Source: Sinosporangium siamense (GTDB lineage: Bacteria; Actinomycetota; Actinomycetes; Streptosporangiales; Streptosporangiaceae). Taken from it: DNA of 64,000 bases. Both the position numbers and the translations under genes were made by a program. The first letter of the stretch is position 1. Every line of letters begins with the position of its first letter. Below are positions 1 through 9,310 of the stretch, in pieces. The notes below the pieces were generated by a model. It worked only from the letters and a program-made list of their open reading frames with translations. It did no database searches and had not been told where the DNA came from. Location of the stretch: contig NZ_BOOW01000013.1 in the NCBI RefSeq assembly GCF_016863435.1, forward strand, positions 144,452 to 208,451. Reading direction: 5' to 3'.

Positions 1-858
1 GACCTCGGCCGCGCCCCCAAGTCGGCGGCCGGCCCCGATCTGCGGCAACTCGTGCTCGGCTCGGAGGGCGCCTTCGGCGTGATCACCTCCCTCCGCGTCC
101 GGGTACGGCGGCAGCCCGCCGAACGTGTCTACGAAGGCTGGCGCTTCACCTCCTTCGCCGCCGGGCGCAGGGCGATGCGCGCCCTTGTCCAGGAGGGGCC
201 GCTGCCCACGGTGCTGCGGCTCTCCGACGAGACCGAGACCATGGTCGGACTGGCCAAGCCCGGCGAGATCGGCGCCCCCTCGGCCGGCGGGTGCCTGCTC
301 ATCGCCGGCTACGAGGGCGACAAGGTCGCCCCCGCGTGCGAGGGGGTGGCCAAGGCGCTCGCCGCGTTCGGCGGCACGCACCTCGGGGCGGGGCCCGGCG
401 ACTCGTGGGTGCACGGCCGCTTCTCCGCGCCCTATCTCCGCGACTCGCTCCTCGCCGCAGGGGCCACGGTGGAGACCCTGGAGACCGCGGGCTTCTGGGC
501 GGACCTGCCCAGGATCTACGATGCGGTGCGGCTGGCACTGCACGGCGCGCTGGGGTCGCCGCTGGTGATGTGCCACGTGTCCCACGTATATCCCACGGGG
601 GCGTCGCTCTACTTCACCGTGGTGACCGCGCAGACCGGCGACCCGCTGGAGCAGTGGGCCTCGGCCAAGCGGGCGGCGAACGAGGCCATCCTGGCCGCCG
701 GCGGCACCATCAGCCACCACCACGGGGTGGGGCGCGACCACCGCGACGGCTACGCGGCCGAGATCGGGGAGCTCGGCCTTGAGATCGTCCAGGCGGTGAA
801 GGAGCGGCTGGACCCCGAGGGCGTGCTCAACCCGGGAGTGCTCTTCCACAAAGCGTGA
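1..858 (+). CDS. FAD-linked oxidase, alkyldihydroxyacetonephosphate synthase-like (5' truncated by window)
   Basis: The reading frame is open from base 1, so the N-terminal FAD-binding half lies outside the window. The visible part starts within the end of the FAD_binding_4 domain (DLRQLVLGSEGAFGVIT). It continues through the FAD-oxidase C-terminal domain to the characteristic HHHGVG motif and the closing LDPEGVLNPGVLF. HHHGVG followed by LNPG is typical of the AGPS/glycolate oxidase GlcD branch of the VAO flavoprotein family. Proteins of this branch in actinomycetes are usually annotated as alkyl-DHAP synthase-like or FAD-binding oxidoreductase; the substrate cannot be read from the sequence. 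The stop at 856-858 is followed by about 230 bases without a convincing gene. Confidence 0.85.
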   Translation, partial: DLGRAPKSAAGPDLRQLVLGSEGAFGVITSLRVRVRRQPAERVYEGWRFTSFAAGRRAMRALVQEGPLPTVLRLSDETETMVGLAKPGEIGAPSAGGCLLIAGYEGDKVAPACEGVAKALAAFGGTHLGAGPGDSWVHGRFSAPYLRDSLLAAGATVETLETAGFWADLPRIYDAVRLALHGALGSPLVMCHVSHVYPTGASLYFTVVTAQTGDPLEQWASAKRAANEAILAAGGTISHHHGVGRDHRDGYAAEIGELGLEIVQAVKERLDPEGVLNPGVLFHKA

Positions 859-1086
859 ACCAGACCTATTCCCCTTACACCACCGGCCGTTCGCGGTGCG
901 CGCACTGCCCGGCGGCCACTGGTGGAGTAGCGGGCGGCGTTCCGGGAGAACTCCCCCCCGCGACAACACCCCGGCGAGGGTGAACGATTCGGGATCCGAC
1001 AGAGCGGCGTCCAGGTAGACCCAGCCGAATTCGGTGCCGGCGACTACTATGCGCAACGGATTCTGGTCGGTCACAAAGCCCGGCGT
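859..1086. other. Gene-free spacer before NRPS remnant
   Basis: I see no recognisable gene here. Frame 1 stays open from about base 940 into the NRPS remnant that follows, so the second half may be further decayed coding sequence. I cannot match it to a domain. Confidence 0.4.
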
Positions 1087-1700
1087 TTGCAGGGCGACCT
1101 GTGGGGGGCACTCGACCACCGGGAGGTCTCGGCGGTTTGGGTGACGCGGGAGATGGCGAAACGCACCAGTGAGGCCGAGGGCGTGGAGGTCACCCACCGG
1201 GCCGCCGCCAACACCGTGGAGGACATCAACGACAGATGCGCCGCCGGCCCTGGCGACCGTGTGCTCGCGGTCTCCGCGCTCGACTTCGACTTGTCCGTCT
1301 ACGACATCTTCGGCCTGCTTTCCGCCGGCGGCGCCGTCGTCACCGTCGACGAGGCGAACGCCCGGCGCCGGGCGACCCTCGCCGCCCGGCACGGGGTGAG
1401 GATCTGGAACACCGTCCCCAAGCTGCTCGACATGCTCCTGGTCGTGCTCGAATCCGGCGGACCCGGCGGTCCGGTACGGCTGCGCCGCGCCCTGGCCTCG
1501 GGAGACTGGGGCGGGGGTTTCGGGAGACTGGGGCGGGCTGAATCTGCCGGACAGACTGGCCCGTGCCATACCCGGATGCCGGCTGGCGGCGCTCGGCGGG
1601 GCGACCGAGGCGTCGATCTGGTCCAACGCGTTCGAGGTTGAGCGGGTCGATCCGGTATGGCGGTCGATTCCGTACGGTTACCCGCTGCAAGGGGAGAGCT
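1087..1700 (+). pseudogene. Decayed NRPS adenylation domain fragment
   Basis: Frame 1 reads GVEVTHRAAANTVEDIN, then GDRVLAVSALDFDLSVYDIF, then WNTVPKLLDMLL and ALASGDW. These are core adenylation-domain sequences of the cysteine/salicyl-activating type seen in siderophore and heterocycle synthetases. The frame then shifts by +1. Frame 2 continues the same domain as LNLPDRLARAIPGCRLAALG, GATEASIWSNAFEVERVDP and IPYGYPL. The shift coincides with a 22-bp direct duplication. The A3 core (TSGSTG-type) expected just before GVEVTHR is absent and replaced by unrelated sequence. Nothing recognisable follows IPYGYPL. This is a fragment of a once larger synthetase; no other NRPS domain is present in the window. 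Confidence 0.8.
1494..1537 (+). repeat. 22-bp tandem duplication that causes the NRPS frameshift
   Basis: Bases 1494-1515 and 1516-1537 are direct copies matching at 20 of 22 positions; the shared core is TCGGGAGACTGGGGCGGG. Because 22 is not a multiple of three, the reading frame moves from frame 1 to frame 2 exactly here. The protein context (SGDWGG) appears once in each frame, on either side of the duplication. Confidence 0.85.
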
Positions 1701-1782
1701 TGCGGGGGAGCGCGGCCGGGCCGGCGATGTGCGAGATCCGGCCGCGGCTCTCCGCCGGCTCGTGCCGTACCTCCCCGCCGGG

Positions 1783-3294
1783 TCAGGAGGTCTTCGGCAG
1801 CGAGATGACCACTTCGTCCTCCAGGGGCGGGTTCACCTCCTGGGCGAGGCAGCCGGTGGCGGCGAAGCAGCGGATCCGCAGGGTGTCGGGGGAGACGCTG
1901 ATGTGGAGGAAACTCTTGAAGAACGGAGGCTGGTCCCAGTCCGACATCTCCGATAGATAGCGGTGGAAGACCCGGCCCACCGGCAGGCGCACCGGCGAGC
2001 CGCCCGCCCCCAGCAGACCCGCCGCCCAGCGCATGCGGCGCGTGATCCTGACCCGCTCGGCCTGCGGGCGCACCGGAGGGTTGCCGACGCGCTCCCGCAT
2101 GATGGCCGCCGCCTCCTTGGGCGCGAGGTAGAGCCAGCGCATGCGGAGCCGCCTGCTGTAGAGCCGGCTGTAGAACGACAACGAGTCGCCGCGCAGCGGA
2201 TAGCAGCGGAAGTCGTCCTCGTCCACGCCGCCCACGCTGATCCGGTCGATCGTATGCGTCGCGTGGGTGAACGCCCCCGAACCGCCCGCCACGAGGTATT
2301 CGATCGTACGGTCACCCACCTTCACCGGGTAACGCTGGTAGTTGTGGATGTCACCGCCGATCGCCACCACATAGTTGTGGGCGGGGTCCCGCACGATGTC
2401 GTCGATCGTGCCGCCGCCCTCGATCTTCGACGGCTTGTAGGCGTTGCGCGTGTAGATCGGTTTGCCGGTGACGAGCATCTTCGGGCGTGGGTCACGTGAC
2501 ACCTCCCGTAACCATTGCCCCTGTTCGGCGTCGATTTCGCCGTTGATCCCGGTGTCCACTCCGACGATCAGCAGGTTCGGCGTCTCCATCGCCCAGTAGG
2601 GGCCCGGCTGCGTCGCCCGCTGGCCCTGGGCGCCCCGGCGCTTGCGGGCCATGGCCAGCCGCGGCTCGTCGATCGCCTCCGGCTTGCGCCAGAAGAGGCC
2701 GCGCAGCAGGCCCCCCACCCGGTGGTGCCGCGGGTGGAGCGGGGGAGCGTCGCAGAAGACCCGCATGAATCCACCGAGGCCGTCGTACCAGTCGTGGTTT
2801 CCGGGAAGGGCGTAGATGGGCGAGGGATAGTCCTGATATGGGCGGAAAAACTTATCGTCATAATCGCTTGCTGCCCCCGCCGGATAAACCACGTCACTCG
2901 CCACCACTGCGAACGACGTGCCCTCACCCAGCTTTAACAGTCCAGGCACCACGGCATATTGCGAGAAATCCCCCTCACCGGGGTCGCCCAGCAGCAGGAA
3001 TGAGAAGTCATCCCCCTCCACAGGCCTGATGCGAAAGCCCGGCTCCGCCCCGCGTCTCCGCTGCTCCGCCACCCACGCCCGGCGGATCTTCGGTGAGGGG
3101 TCCCCGAACAACTTGGCGACCACCTCGTTGCGGGACCGCCATAACGTCAGCGGATGCAGCCACGAGAAGCTCTTGCGATTTGGCTTAAGTTGGACAAACG
3201 TGCCAATCTCCCCGCAGTCCCAGCCTGCTCCCTCCTCCGAAACCCGCGAAGAACCCTCGCGTCCACGCTCGACGGCTGCCGTCAAATCGACCAT
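1783..3294 (-). CDS. Calcineurin-like metallophosphoesterase
   Basis: The product is about 503 residues. The dinuclear-metal signature is visible in order: GDPGEGD (Asp about 104), SDVVYPAG (about 133), GNHDWYDG (165-172) and GGDIHNYQRY (313-322). These are the Asp/Asn/His ligand blocks of the Metallophos family; this subgroup is large, cytosolic and common in actinomycetes. The substrate is unknown. I chose the ATG at 3294 because GAGG sits 8 bases upstream and the protein then begins MVDLTAAV. The frame is open further up to 3435, but that extension is low-complexity and lacks a ribosome site. The gene is divergent from the polymerase gene at 3477 and ends against the NRPS remnant. Confidence 0.85.
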   Translation of the reverse strand: MVDLTAAVERGREGSSRVSEEGAGWDCGEIGTFVQLKPNRKSFSWLHPLTLWRSRNEVVAKLFGDPSPKIRRAWVAEQRRRGAEPGFRIRPVEGDDFSFLLLGDPGEGDFSQYAVVPGLLKLGEGTSFAVVASDVVYPAGAASDYDDKFFRPYQDYPSPIYALPGNHDWYDGLGGFMRVFCDAPPLHPRHHRVGGLLRGLFWRKPEAIDEPRLAMARKRRGAQGQRATQPGPYWAMETPNLLIVGVDTGINGEIDAEQGQWLREVSRDPRPKMLVTGKPIYTRNAYKPSKIEGGGTIDDIVRDPAHNYVVAIGGDIHNYQRYPVKVGDRTIEYLVAGGSGAFTHATHTIDRISVGGVDEDDFRCYPLRGDSLSFYSRLYSRRLRMRWLYLAPKEAAAIMRERVGNPPVRPQAERVRITRRMRWAAGLLGAGGSPVRLPVGRVFHRYLSEMSDWDQPPFFKSFLHISVSPDTLRIRCFAATGCLAQEVNPPLEDEVVISLPKTS

Positions 3295-3476
3295 GGTTAC
3301 ATCCTCGCGGCGCACACCCTCTCGCGCACGAACTTGCTTCACATTCCACAGAAACCAGGCAGGTCGGCTAGTCCGCCACGATCCACCTTTCCACCCGCTC
3401 CCGCACCCGCCCCGGACCGAGGATTTTTGGCGCACCTGGTCCGGGGATTGTCGGTGGGGGGTGGCAGGCTGGGTGG

Positions 3477-5090
3477 GTGCGGGTGGGAAGGGTCGAGGTG
3501 GCGGCTGAGGGGGCCGGGGGGTCGATCACGGCTGTGGGTGGGGAGACGCGGTGGGTGGACGATCTCGTGGGGGTGATGCGTGAGCTGGAGGGGGAGCGGC
3601 CGCGGTGGGTGTGGGGGGATGGGCGGGAGTTTTATCCGGGGGTGTTGAAAGCGGATCTGCGGGTCTCGCGCTGCCACGACCTGTTCTTGACGGAGGGGCT
3701 GCTCCTGGCCGCCGAAGGCCGGTTCGGTGAGCCTCGATCGGTTGGGGCGGCTTACGCGAGGCTTCACGGGTTGCCGGTTCCCGGCGAACGCGCCGGTCCG
3801 GTCGCGGGGGATCAGGGCACGCTTTTCGAGACGGCGAGCGAGGCGCCGCCCGTGCCCGCGGCCGAGATGGTCGCGGAGGTCCACGCCGACCAGCTCCGGC
3901 GGATCGCCGCCCGGGAGGATCCGGCCCGGTTCGGGCTGCTGGTGGCGGCGGAGTCGGCCGGAGGGCTGATCGCCGCCGAGATGAGCCACGACGGCATGCC
4001 GTGGCGGCGCGACGCGCACGACGCCCTGCTCACCGAGCTGCTCGGGCCGCGCCCCGCGCACGGCATGCGCCCGGCCAGACTCCAGCACCTCGCCGACGAG
4101 GTGTCGGCCGCCTTCGGCAGGCAGGTCAACCCCGACTCCCCGCAGCAGATCGTCAAGGCGTTCAAGACGGCCGGGGTGACGGTGCCGTCCACCAGGTCCC
4201 ACGTGCTCAAGCAGGTCGAGCACCCGGCTGTCGCGCCGCTCCTCGCCTACAAGGAGCTGGCCCGGCTGTTTAGCTTCCACGGCTGGGTGTGGGCCGACCA
4301 GTGGGTGCACGGCGACCGCTTCCGGCCGGAATATGTGGTGGGCGGCGTCGTCTCGGGGCGCTGGGCCACGAGCGGCGGTGGCGCGCTCCAGATTCCCAAG
4401 ATCATGCGTCGTGTGGTGGTGGCCGACGAGGGCTGGTCGCTGGTCGTGGCCGACGCCGCCCAGCTGGAGCCCCGTGTGCTCGCCGCTATGGCGGGCGACC
4501 GCGGCCTCGCCCACGCGGCGGGCGAGATCGACCTCTACTCCGCCCTGGCCCAGTCCTTCGGCGGGGCCCGCGACGACGCCAAGCTCGCCATGCTGTCGGC
4601 GATGTACGGCGGCACCAGCGGCGACGCGTCCAAACTCCTGGCCTTGATGCGTGAGCGCTTCCCCCGCGCCTACGGCTTTGTCGAGGCCGCCGCCAAGGCG
4701 GGTGAGGACGGCAAACTTGTGCGCTCCTGGCTCGGCCGTACAAGCCCCCCGCCCTCCGACAGTTGGCGTGAGCTCGTCTCCACTCCGGAGGGCACCCGCG
4801 CCGCCCGCGACCGCGGCCGGTTCACCCGTAACTTCGTAGTCCAGGCCACCGCCGCCGAGTGGGCCCTGGCCATGATGGCGGTCCTCCGCACCCGGCTGCC
4901 TGCCCCCGCCCACCTGGTCTTCTTCCAGCACGACGAGATCATCGTGCACTGCCCGGCCCCTCTGGGCCCCGAGGTGGCGGCGGTCGTCCACGACGCGGCG
5001 GTCGAGGCGACCCACCTCCTGTTCGGCTCCACCCCGGTGCGCATCCCCATGGAAACCGCAATCGTTTCGTGCTACGCAGACGCCAAATAA
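3477..5090 (+). CDS. Short family A DNA polymerase (bifunctional 3'-5' exonuclease/DNA polymerase type)
   Basis: The 537-residue protein has a pol A domain in its C-terminal two-thirds. Motif A reads VVADAAQLEPRVLA (counterpart of DYSQIELR) and keeps the catalytic Asp. The O-helix/motif B region is KLAMLSAMYGGTSGDA. Motif C reads FFQHDEIIVH with the His-Asp-Glu triad. There is no 5'-nuclease domain, and the protein is far shorter than housekeeping PolA (about 900 residues). This matches the small actinobacterial PolA-like family annotated as bifunctional exonuclease/polymerase, thought to act in repair. I cannot confirm the exonuclease residues by eye. The start is uncertain: several in-frame GTGs lie between 3477 and 3500 with no clear ribosome site. 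Confidence 0.85.
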   Translation: MRVGRVEVAAEGAGGSITAVGGETRWVDDLVGVMRELEGERPRWVWGDGREFYPGVLKADLRVSRCHDLFLTEGLLLAAEGRFGEPRSVGAAYARLHGLPVPGERAGPVAGDQGTLFETASEAPPVPAAEMVAEVHADQLRRIAAREDPARFGLLVAAESAGGLIAAEMSHDGMPWRRDAHDALLTELLGPRPAHGMRPARLQHLADEVSAAFGRQVNPDSPQQIVKAFKTAGVTVPSTRSHVLKQVEHPAVAPLLAYKELARLFSFHGWVWADQWVHGDRFRPEYVVGGVVSGRWATSGGGALQIPKIMRRVVVADEGWSLVVADAAQLEPRVLAAMAGDRGLAHAAGEIDLYSALAQSFGGARDDAKLAMLSAMYGGTSGDASKLLALMRERFPRAYGFVEAAAKAGEDGKLVRSWLGRTSPPPSDSWRELVSTPEGTRAARDRGRFTRNFVVQATAAEWALAMMAVLRTRLPAPAHLVFFQHDEIIVHCPAPLGPEVAAVVHDAAVEATHLLFGSTPVRIPMETAIVSCYADAK

Positions 5091-5224
5091 CCCATTTAGC
5101 ACGAAATTTCATGACATTACGCGAGGTGGGCTCGTGTAATTTACCCCTTCTGGGAAGCTCGCTATTGGTGGTGGCAACGGCAAACGCCTGAAGGACGTTC
5201 ACGCCGGGCTGCGGGGTTAGTGGT

Positions 5225-6502
5225 TCAGGTGCGGCGGCCGGCGAGGAGGAACCACGCGGTGCACAGCACCACAAGTGTGCTTGTGACGATGCCGAGGGTG
5301 GCGTAGCTCCACCAGCCGACGATCGCGCCCGCGACGAGGGTGCCGCCGGCGCCGCAGACGTTCATGAGGAGGTCGGACAGGCCCTGTACGGCGGGGCGGC
5401 GTTCGAGCGGGACCGACTCGGTGAGCAGGGCGGAGCCGGCGACGAGGGCGCAGGACCAGCCGACGCCGAGGAGGGTGAGGCCGGCGGTGATCTGGGGGAC
5501 GTTGTGCGGGTCGGCGGCGGGGGCGATGACGGCGGCCGACAGGAGAAAGACGAGGCCGAGGACGAGGACCGGGGCTCTGCCGTACCGGTCGGAGAGCCAG
5601 CCGACGATGGGGGAGAAGACGTACATGCCGGCGATGTGCAGGCTGATGATCATGCCGATGACGGTGACGCTCGCCCCGTGGTGATCCATGTGCACGGGGG
5701 TCATGGTCATGATGGAGGCCATCGCGGTGTGCGCGACCGCGATCGTGACGAGGGCCCGCCGGGCGTTGACCGACTCCTTGAGAGCGGTCCAGGCGTCGCG
5801 GGTGGCGCGGGGCCTGCTCTTGGGGGCGATGTCGCCGCCGGCGGCGCGGCGTGCGGTGACGAGCGGGTCGGGGCGCAGGCCGATCGCCACGATCAGCAGG
5901 GCGGTGAGCGCGGTGATCGCGGCGACGGCGAACGGGCCCGCCGGCGGGCTGAGGCCCGCCCAGGCGCTGAGGCTCAGGGACGGGCCGACGAGATTGGGGC
6001 CGATGACCGAGCCCACGGTGAGGGCCCACACGGCGAGCGACAGGTGCCGGCCGGCGTGCCCGGGGGGTGACAGGTCGGTGGCGGCGTAGCGTGCGGCCAG
6101 GCCGCCGGCGCTGCCGCCGCCCATGAGCACGAGCCCGGCGAGCAGCAGGGGCCAGGAGGAGATCTCGACGGCGGCGACGCCGATGAGACACCCGGCGAGC
6201 GCGGCGGCGAACGCGGTCGCCAGACCCGGCCTGCGCCCGCCCCGCGCCGCGAGGTTCGCGATCGGCAGCGCGAGCATCGCCGCGCCGAGCACGCTCGCCG
6301 TCCCGGCGAACCCGCCGATCGCCGCCGAACCCGACAGCTTCGCCACGATCAGCGAGGAGTATGCCAACCCCACAGCGACCCCGACCCCACCCGTCACCTG
6401 CGCCGCCGCCAGCACGGCAAGCGTGCGCCGCTGCACGACGCGCAGCCGCTCAGGTCCAAGATCGGTGGGAGATATAGCGGACTTCGTGGGGATTTCCGTC
6501 AC
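5225..6502 (-). CDS. MFS transporter
   Basis: The 425-residue protein is hydrophobic throughout, with about twelve predicted membrane spans. It has a Gly/Ala-rich first half (AAAQVTGGVGVAVGLAYSSLIVAKL) and the loop motif GWLSDRYGRAPVLVLG after span 8, a variant of the MFS A motif. It belongs to the major facilitator superfamily, probably drug/metabolite:H+ antiport. The substrate cannot be deduced. It stands alone, converging with the polymerase gene upstream, and its promoter lies in the spacer shared with the small HTH gene at 6765. Confidence 0.85.
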   Translation of the reverse strand: MTEIPTKSAISPTDLGPERLRVVQRRTLAVLAAAQVTGGVGVAVGLAYSSLIVAKLSGSAAIGGFAGTASVLGAAMLALPIANLAARGGRRPGLATAFAAALAGCLIGVAAVEISSWPLLLAGLVLMGGGSAGGLAARYAATDLSPPGHAGRHLSLAVWALTVGSVIGPNLVGPSLSLSAWAGLSPPAGPFAVAAITALTALLIVAIGLRPDPLVTARRAAGGDIAPKSRPRATRDAWTALKESVNARRALVTIAVAHTAMASIMTMTPVHMDHHGASVTVIGMIISLHIAGMYVFSPIVGWLSDRYGRAPVLVLGLVFLLSAAVIAPAADPHNVPQITAGLTLLGVGWSCALVAGSALLTESVPLERRPAVQGLSDLLMNVCGAGGTLVAGAIVGWWSYATLGIVTSTLVVLCTAWFLLAGRRT

Positions 6503-6585
6503 GGGTGAAGTGTGCCATCACCCCTGGCACGCTCCACCGCCCACCCGCTCGCAAACCTCCCCATCGCCGCCTCCCGCGCTATCGG

Positions 6586-6732
6586 CATCCCCTCCAGCTC
6601 TCGTTGCCTACCGCACAGCCGGGCCCCCGCGACATCCCCTCACAGCCCTCGTTACCTATCCCGCCGCGCTGGGACACCGTGGCATCCCCTCACAATTCCC
6701 GCTGTCTCCTGGGCCGCCCCTGCTACCGTCTC
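6586..6732 (+). repeat. Three degenerate tandem repeats of 47-50 bp upstream of HTH gene
   Basis: The word CATCCCCT begins at 6586, 6633 and 6683. After each copy comes a related stretch (TCAGCTCTCGTTGCCTA, TCACAGCCCTCGTTACCTA and TCACAATTCCCGCTGTCTC, approximately) and then a GC-rich tail. The array fills the 262-bp divergent spacer and ends just before the ribosome site of the HTH gene. It could be an operator array or a decayed minisatellite. Confidence 0.5.
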
Positions 6733-6764
6733 GCGCGGTTGGAATCGTTCGAGAGGCACGTGTG

Positions 6765-7061
6765 ATGGCTGGATACCACACCCGATGGGTTCGGTCCGAG
6801 GTTCATGACGACGACCCCGAGCGCTTGGAGATTCGTGAGGCCCTCGCCTTCGGCAAGGCGCACTACGACCGCCGGACCGCTATGGGGCTGAGTGTGGCCC
6901 AGGTGGCCGAGCGGGCGGACATGAGTGAGGACGAGGTCGAGTGCATTGAGGAAGGCGGCACCGCTCCGATGGTCCCGCTGCTGCGCCGCCTGGCGGCGGC
7001 ACTCGACGCCGATGTGCGACTCACCGCCGCCGACGTGCACTTCGAGGCCCACGCCGCCTGA
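6765..7061 (+). CDS. Small XRE-family helix-turn-helix protein
   Basis: A 98-residue protein beginning MAGYHTRWVRSEV. The central part (AMGLSVAQVAERADMSEDEVECIEEGG) is a Cro/CI-type helix-turn-helix, followed by APMVPLLRRLAAALDADVRL. This layout resembles the HigA-like or stand-alone XRE proteins that repress their own promoter. The start is the ATG at 6765, with GAGAGG 8 bases upstream; the frame is open much further upstream but only through repeats. No toxin partner is adjacent, since the next gene lies on the other strand. Confidence 0.8.
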   Translation: MAGYHTRWVRSEVHDDDPERLEIREALAFGKAHYDRRTAMGLSVAQVAERADMSEDEVECIEEGGTAPMVPLLRRLAAALDADVRLTAADVHFEAHAA

Positions 7062-7156
7062 GGGCAAGGCCAGGAAAGGGCCTTTCGTAAGCACCGTTTC
7101 GTCCGCGGCTGAGGGCGGGTGGAGAAGTCAGATGCCGAAGCAGCGTGTCGGGCCGT

Positions 7157-9073
7157 TCAGGACGGGGTGAAGGTGTCGAGGAAGGTGGCGCGGAGTTTCG
7201 CGTTGTCGTCCCAGCGGGCTTCGGGGAGGGCGAACTCGATCGTGTACGCCTTGTCATCGCTGATGTTGACGAAGCGGGTGAGGGCGTGCATGGGCACCCC
7301 GTTGGACTCCGTGTAGGTGTACTCCCAGTCGGTGGCCTTCCACTCCCCGTAGCTCACCGTCTGCAACTGGATCTGGATATACTCCGCCACCGTCGCTCCG
7401 GCACGTTCCCTGGTGAGGGTTTCGTAGCCGCCGTCGGCCACGGGGGTGGCGGGCAGGACCGTGATGCTCATGCGTGAGTCCTGCGGGCCGTTGAAGCGGA
7501 AGCCGCCCTCACGCTCGGTGGTGCGCCACGAGGTGGGGATGGCGGCGGAGAAGCCGCCCTGGACGCGGCGTTTGTAGCCGTCGGGCACCCGGCCGCTGCC
7601 GGTGACGGGGCGGGGGGTGGTCGAGCGGGCGGGAGGTTTCGCGGTGGGGACGTTGCCCTGCGGGGTGGCGGGTTCCTCCTCGCCGCCGGGCAGGACGATG
7701 AGCATGATCGCCGCCACGAGGGCGACGACCCCGGCGGCGGCGACGGCGATGAGCCGGGGGGTGGGTTGCCCCTGCTGCATCCACTTGCCGTTCTCCTCGA
7801 CGGCTCTGCGGCGGCCGCCCCGGCCGCTGCGAGGCGCGGGGGCGGGGGTGCCGCGGCGGCCGCGGCCGACGGGTCTCGGGGTGGTGGGCGCTTCGGGGAC
7901 GACCTCGCCTGCGGGGGTGTCGGGGACTCTGTTCCCGCCGGACGAGCTGCGCAGGGCGTCGAATCCGAGGCTCTGCAGGTCGGCGGGTGAGCCGAAGGGG
8001 TCGTCCGCGGGAGGTGCCGCGGGGGAGGCGGGCACGTCGGGGTGGGTCCCGTTGGGGATCGCGGGCATGAGCGGCGAGCCGTCGGCGGGCACGCGGATGG
8101 GGCCCGAGGGGGTCTCGATGATGCGCAGCGGCGTGGGCCCGAGCGGCGGGTCGAGCGGCGGCAGCAGATGCGGCGCGGCGGCGGCGTCGGGCGCGGCGGC
8201 GGCCGGGGTCTGGGCGAGGTCGGGCGGGCTGGAGCCGTGGCTGCGCAGGACGCGTTCCAGCATTTCGGCCACCTGGCCGGCGTTGATGCGCTCGGCCGGG
8301 TTCTTGCGGAGCAGGCCGTCGATGACGGGCAGCAGGGCGCCTGCCCGCTGCGGCCGGGTGGGCTCCTGGGTGAGCACCGCGCCGAGCACGGCGACGGCGT
8401 CGGGCCCTTCGTACGGCGGACGCCCCTCGACCGCGGCGTAAAGCGTGGCCCCGAACGACCAGAGGTCGGCGGAGTGGGTGACGGGCTGCCCTTGCAGCCG
8501 CTCCGGCGGGATGTAGGCCGGCGACCCCATGAGCAGCCCGGTCTGGGTGATGTTGACATCGCCTTCGACGGCGGCGATGCCGAAGTCGGTGAGGATGACC
8601 CGGTCGGAGGTCAGCATGACGTTGCCGGGTTTGACGTCGCGGTGGAGGATGCCCGCCGCGTGGGCGTGGCGCAGCGCGTCGAGGATCCGCACGCCTATCT
8701 CGGCGGCCTGCACGACGGGTAGGGGTCCGCTCTGGCGCACGGCCTGTTCGAGCGACCAGGCCCGCACGAGCTCCATGACGATCCAGGGCCGCTCGTCCTC
8801 TTCCACGACATCGTGCACGGTCACGATGCCGGGGTGGCTGAGTCTGGCCGCGGATCTGGCCTCGCGGAGCATGCGCCGGTGCGCGGAGCGTTTGCCGGCC
8901 TCGTCGAGGCCGTAGGGGAGAATGAGTTCCTTGACCGCGACGTCGCGGTCGAGTAGGACGTCGTGCGCGTGCCAGACCATGCCCATGCCGCCTCGGCCGA
9001 CCGGCGACAGCAGTCGGTAGCGGCTGCCGACGAGGCGGCCCTGGTTCTCCTTGGCGCCATGCCCTTCCGGCAT
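7157..9073 (-). CDS. Membrane-anchored PknB-type serine/threonine protein kinase
   Basis: The 638-residue protein has a Hanks-type kinase domain at about 18-275: glycine loop GRGGMG (26-31), VAVKE lysine at 48, HRDVKPGN (144-151) and DFG (163-165). A Pro/Ala-rich linker of roughly 160 residues follows. A single transmembrane helix lies at about 441-461, and an extracytoplasmic domain of about 170 residues starts near VPDGYKRRV and ends in DTFTPS. The outer domain is not PASTA; it looks like a lipoprotein/sensor fold. I chose the ATG at 9073 because GGAAGG lies 8 bases upstream; a TTG at 9109 is possible. The kinase probably senses an envelope signal and phosphorylates cytosolic targets. Confidence 0.9.
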   Translation of the reverse strand: MPEGHGAKENQGRLVGSRYRLLSPVGRGGMGMVWHAHDVLLDRDVAVKELILPYGLDEAGKRSAHRRMLREARSAARLSHPGIVTVHDVVEEDERPWIVMELVRAWSLEQAVRQSGPLPVVQAAEIGVRILDALRHAHAAGILHRDVKPGNVMLTSDRVILTDFGIAAVEGDVNITQTGLLMGSPAYIPPERLQGQPVTHSADLWSFGATLYAAVEGRPPYEGPDAVAVLGAVLTQEPTRPQRAGALLPVIDGLLRKNPAERINAGQVAEMLERVLRSHGSSPPDLAQTPAAAAPDAAAAPHLLPPLDPPLGPTPLRIIETPSGPIRVPADGSPLMPAIPNGTHPDVPASPAAPPADDPFGSPADLQSLGFDALRSSSGGNRVPDTPAGEVVPEAPTTPRPVGRGRRGTPAPAPRSGRGGRRRAVEENGKWMQQGQPTPRLIAVAAAGVVALVAAIMLIVLPGGEEEPATPQGNVPTAKPPARSTTPRPVTGSGRVPDGYKRRVQGGFSAAIPTSWRTTEREGGFRFNGPQDSRMSITVLPATPVADGGYETLTRERAGATVAEYIQIQLQTVSYGEWKATDWEYTYTESNGVPMHALTRFVNISDDKAYTIEFALPEARWDDNAKLRATFLDTFTPS

Positions 9074-9310
9074 CGGAGGCACCTTCCCGAGCAGGCGGTC
9101 GGTCGTCAAATCCGTACCCCCTCATCCAGGTCATCCAGCGCCGGGCGCGTCTCAGGCAGGGCACACGACATGAGCTGTGATTGTTCCAGATTGCGGGGCT
9201 GTACACGATATCGGCTGTGGAACCACCACTTATCCACACATAAAGCTAGCGTGGAAAGGGCATAGTGTCGCGCGACTTGACCTGCGGAGTCATGGAGAGT
9301 CGGGGATCGT

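Noticed and set aside
3339..5102. Long open frame antisense to the DNA polymerase gene
   Set aside because: The + strand frame has all pol A motifs; the antisense frame is a GC-bias shadow without recognisable domains.
6123..6764. Extended N-terminus for the small HTH protein
   Set aside because: The extension crosses the divergent MFS gene start and the repeat array; the ATG at 6765 has a good ribosome site.
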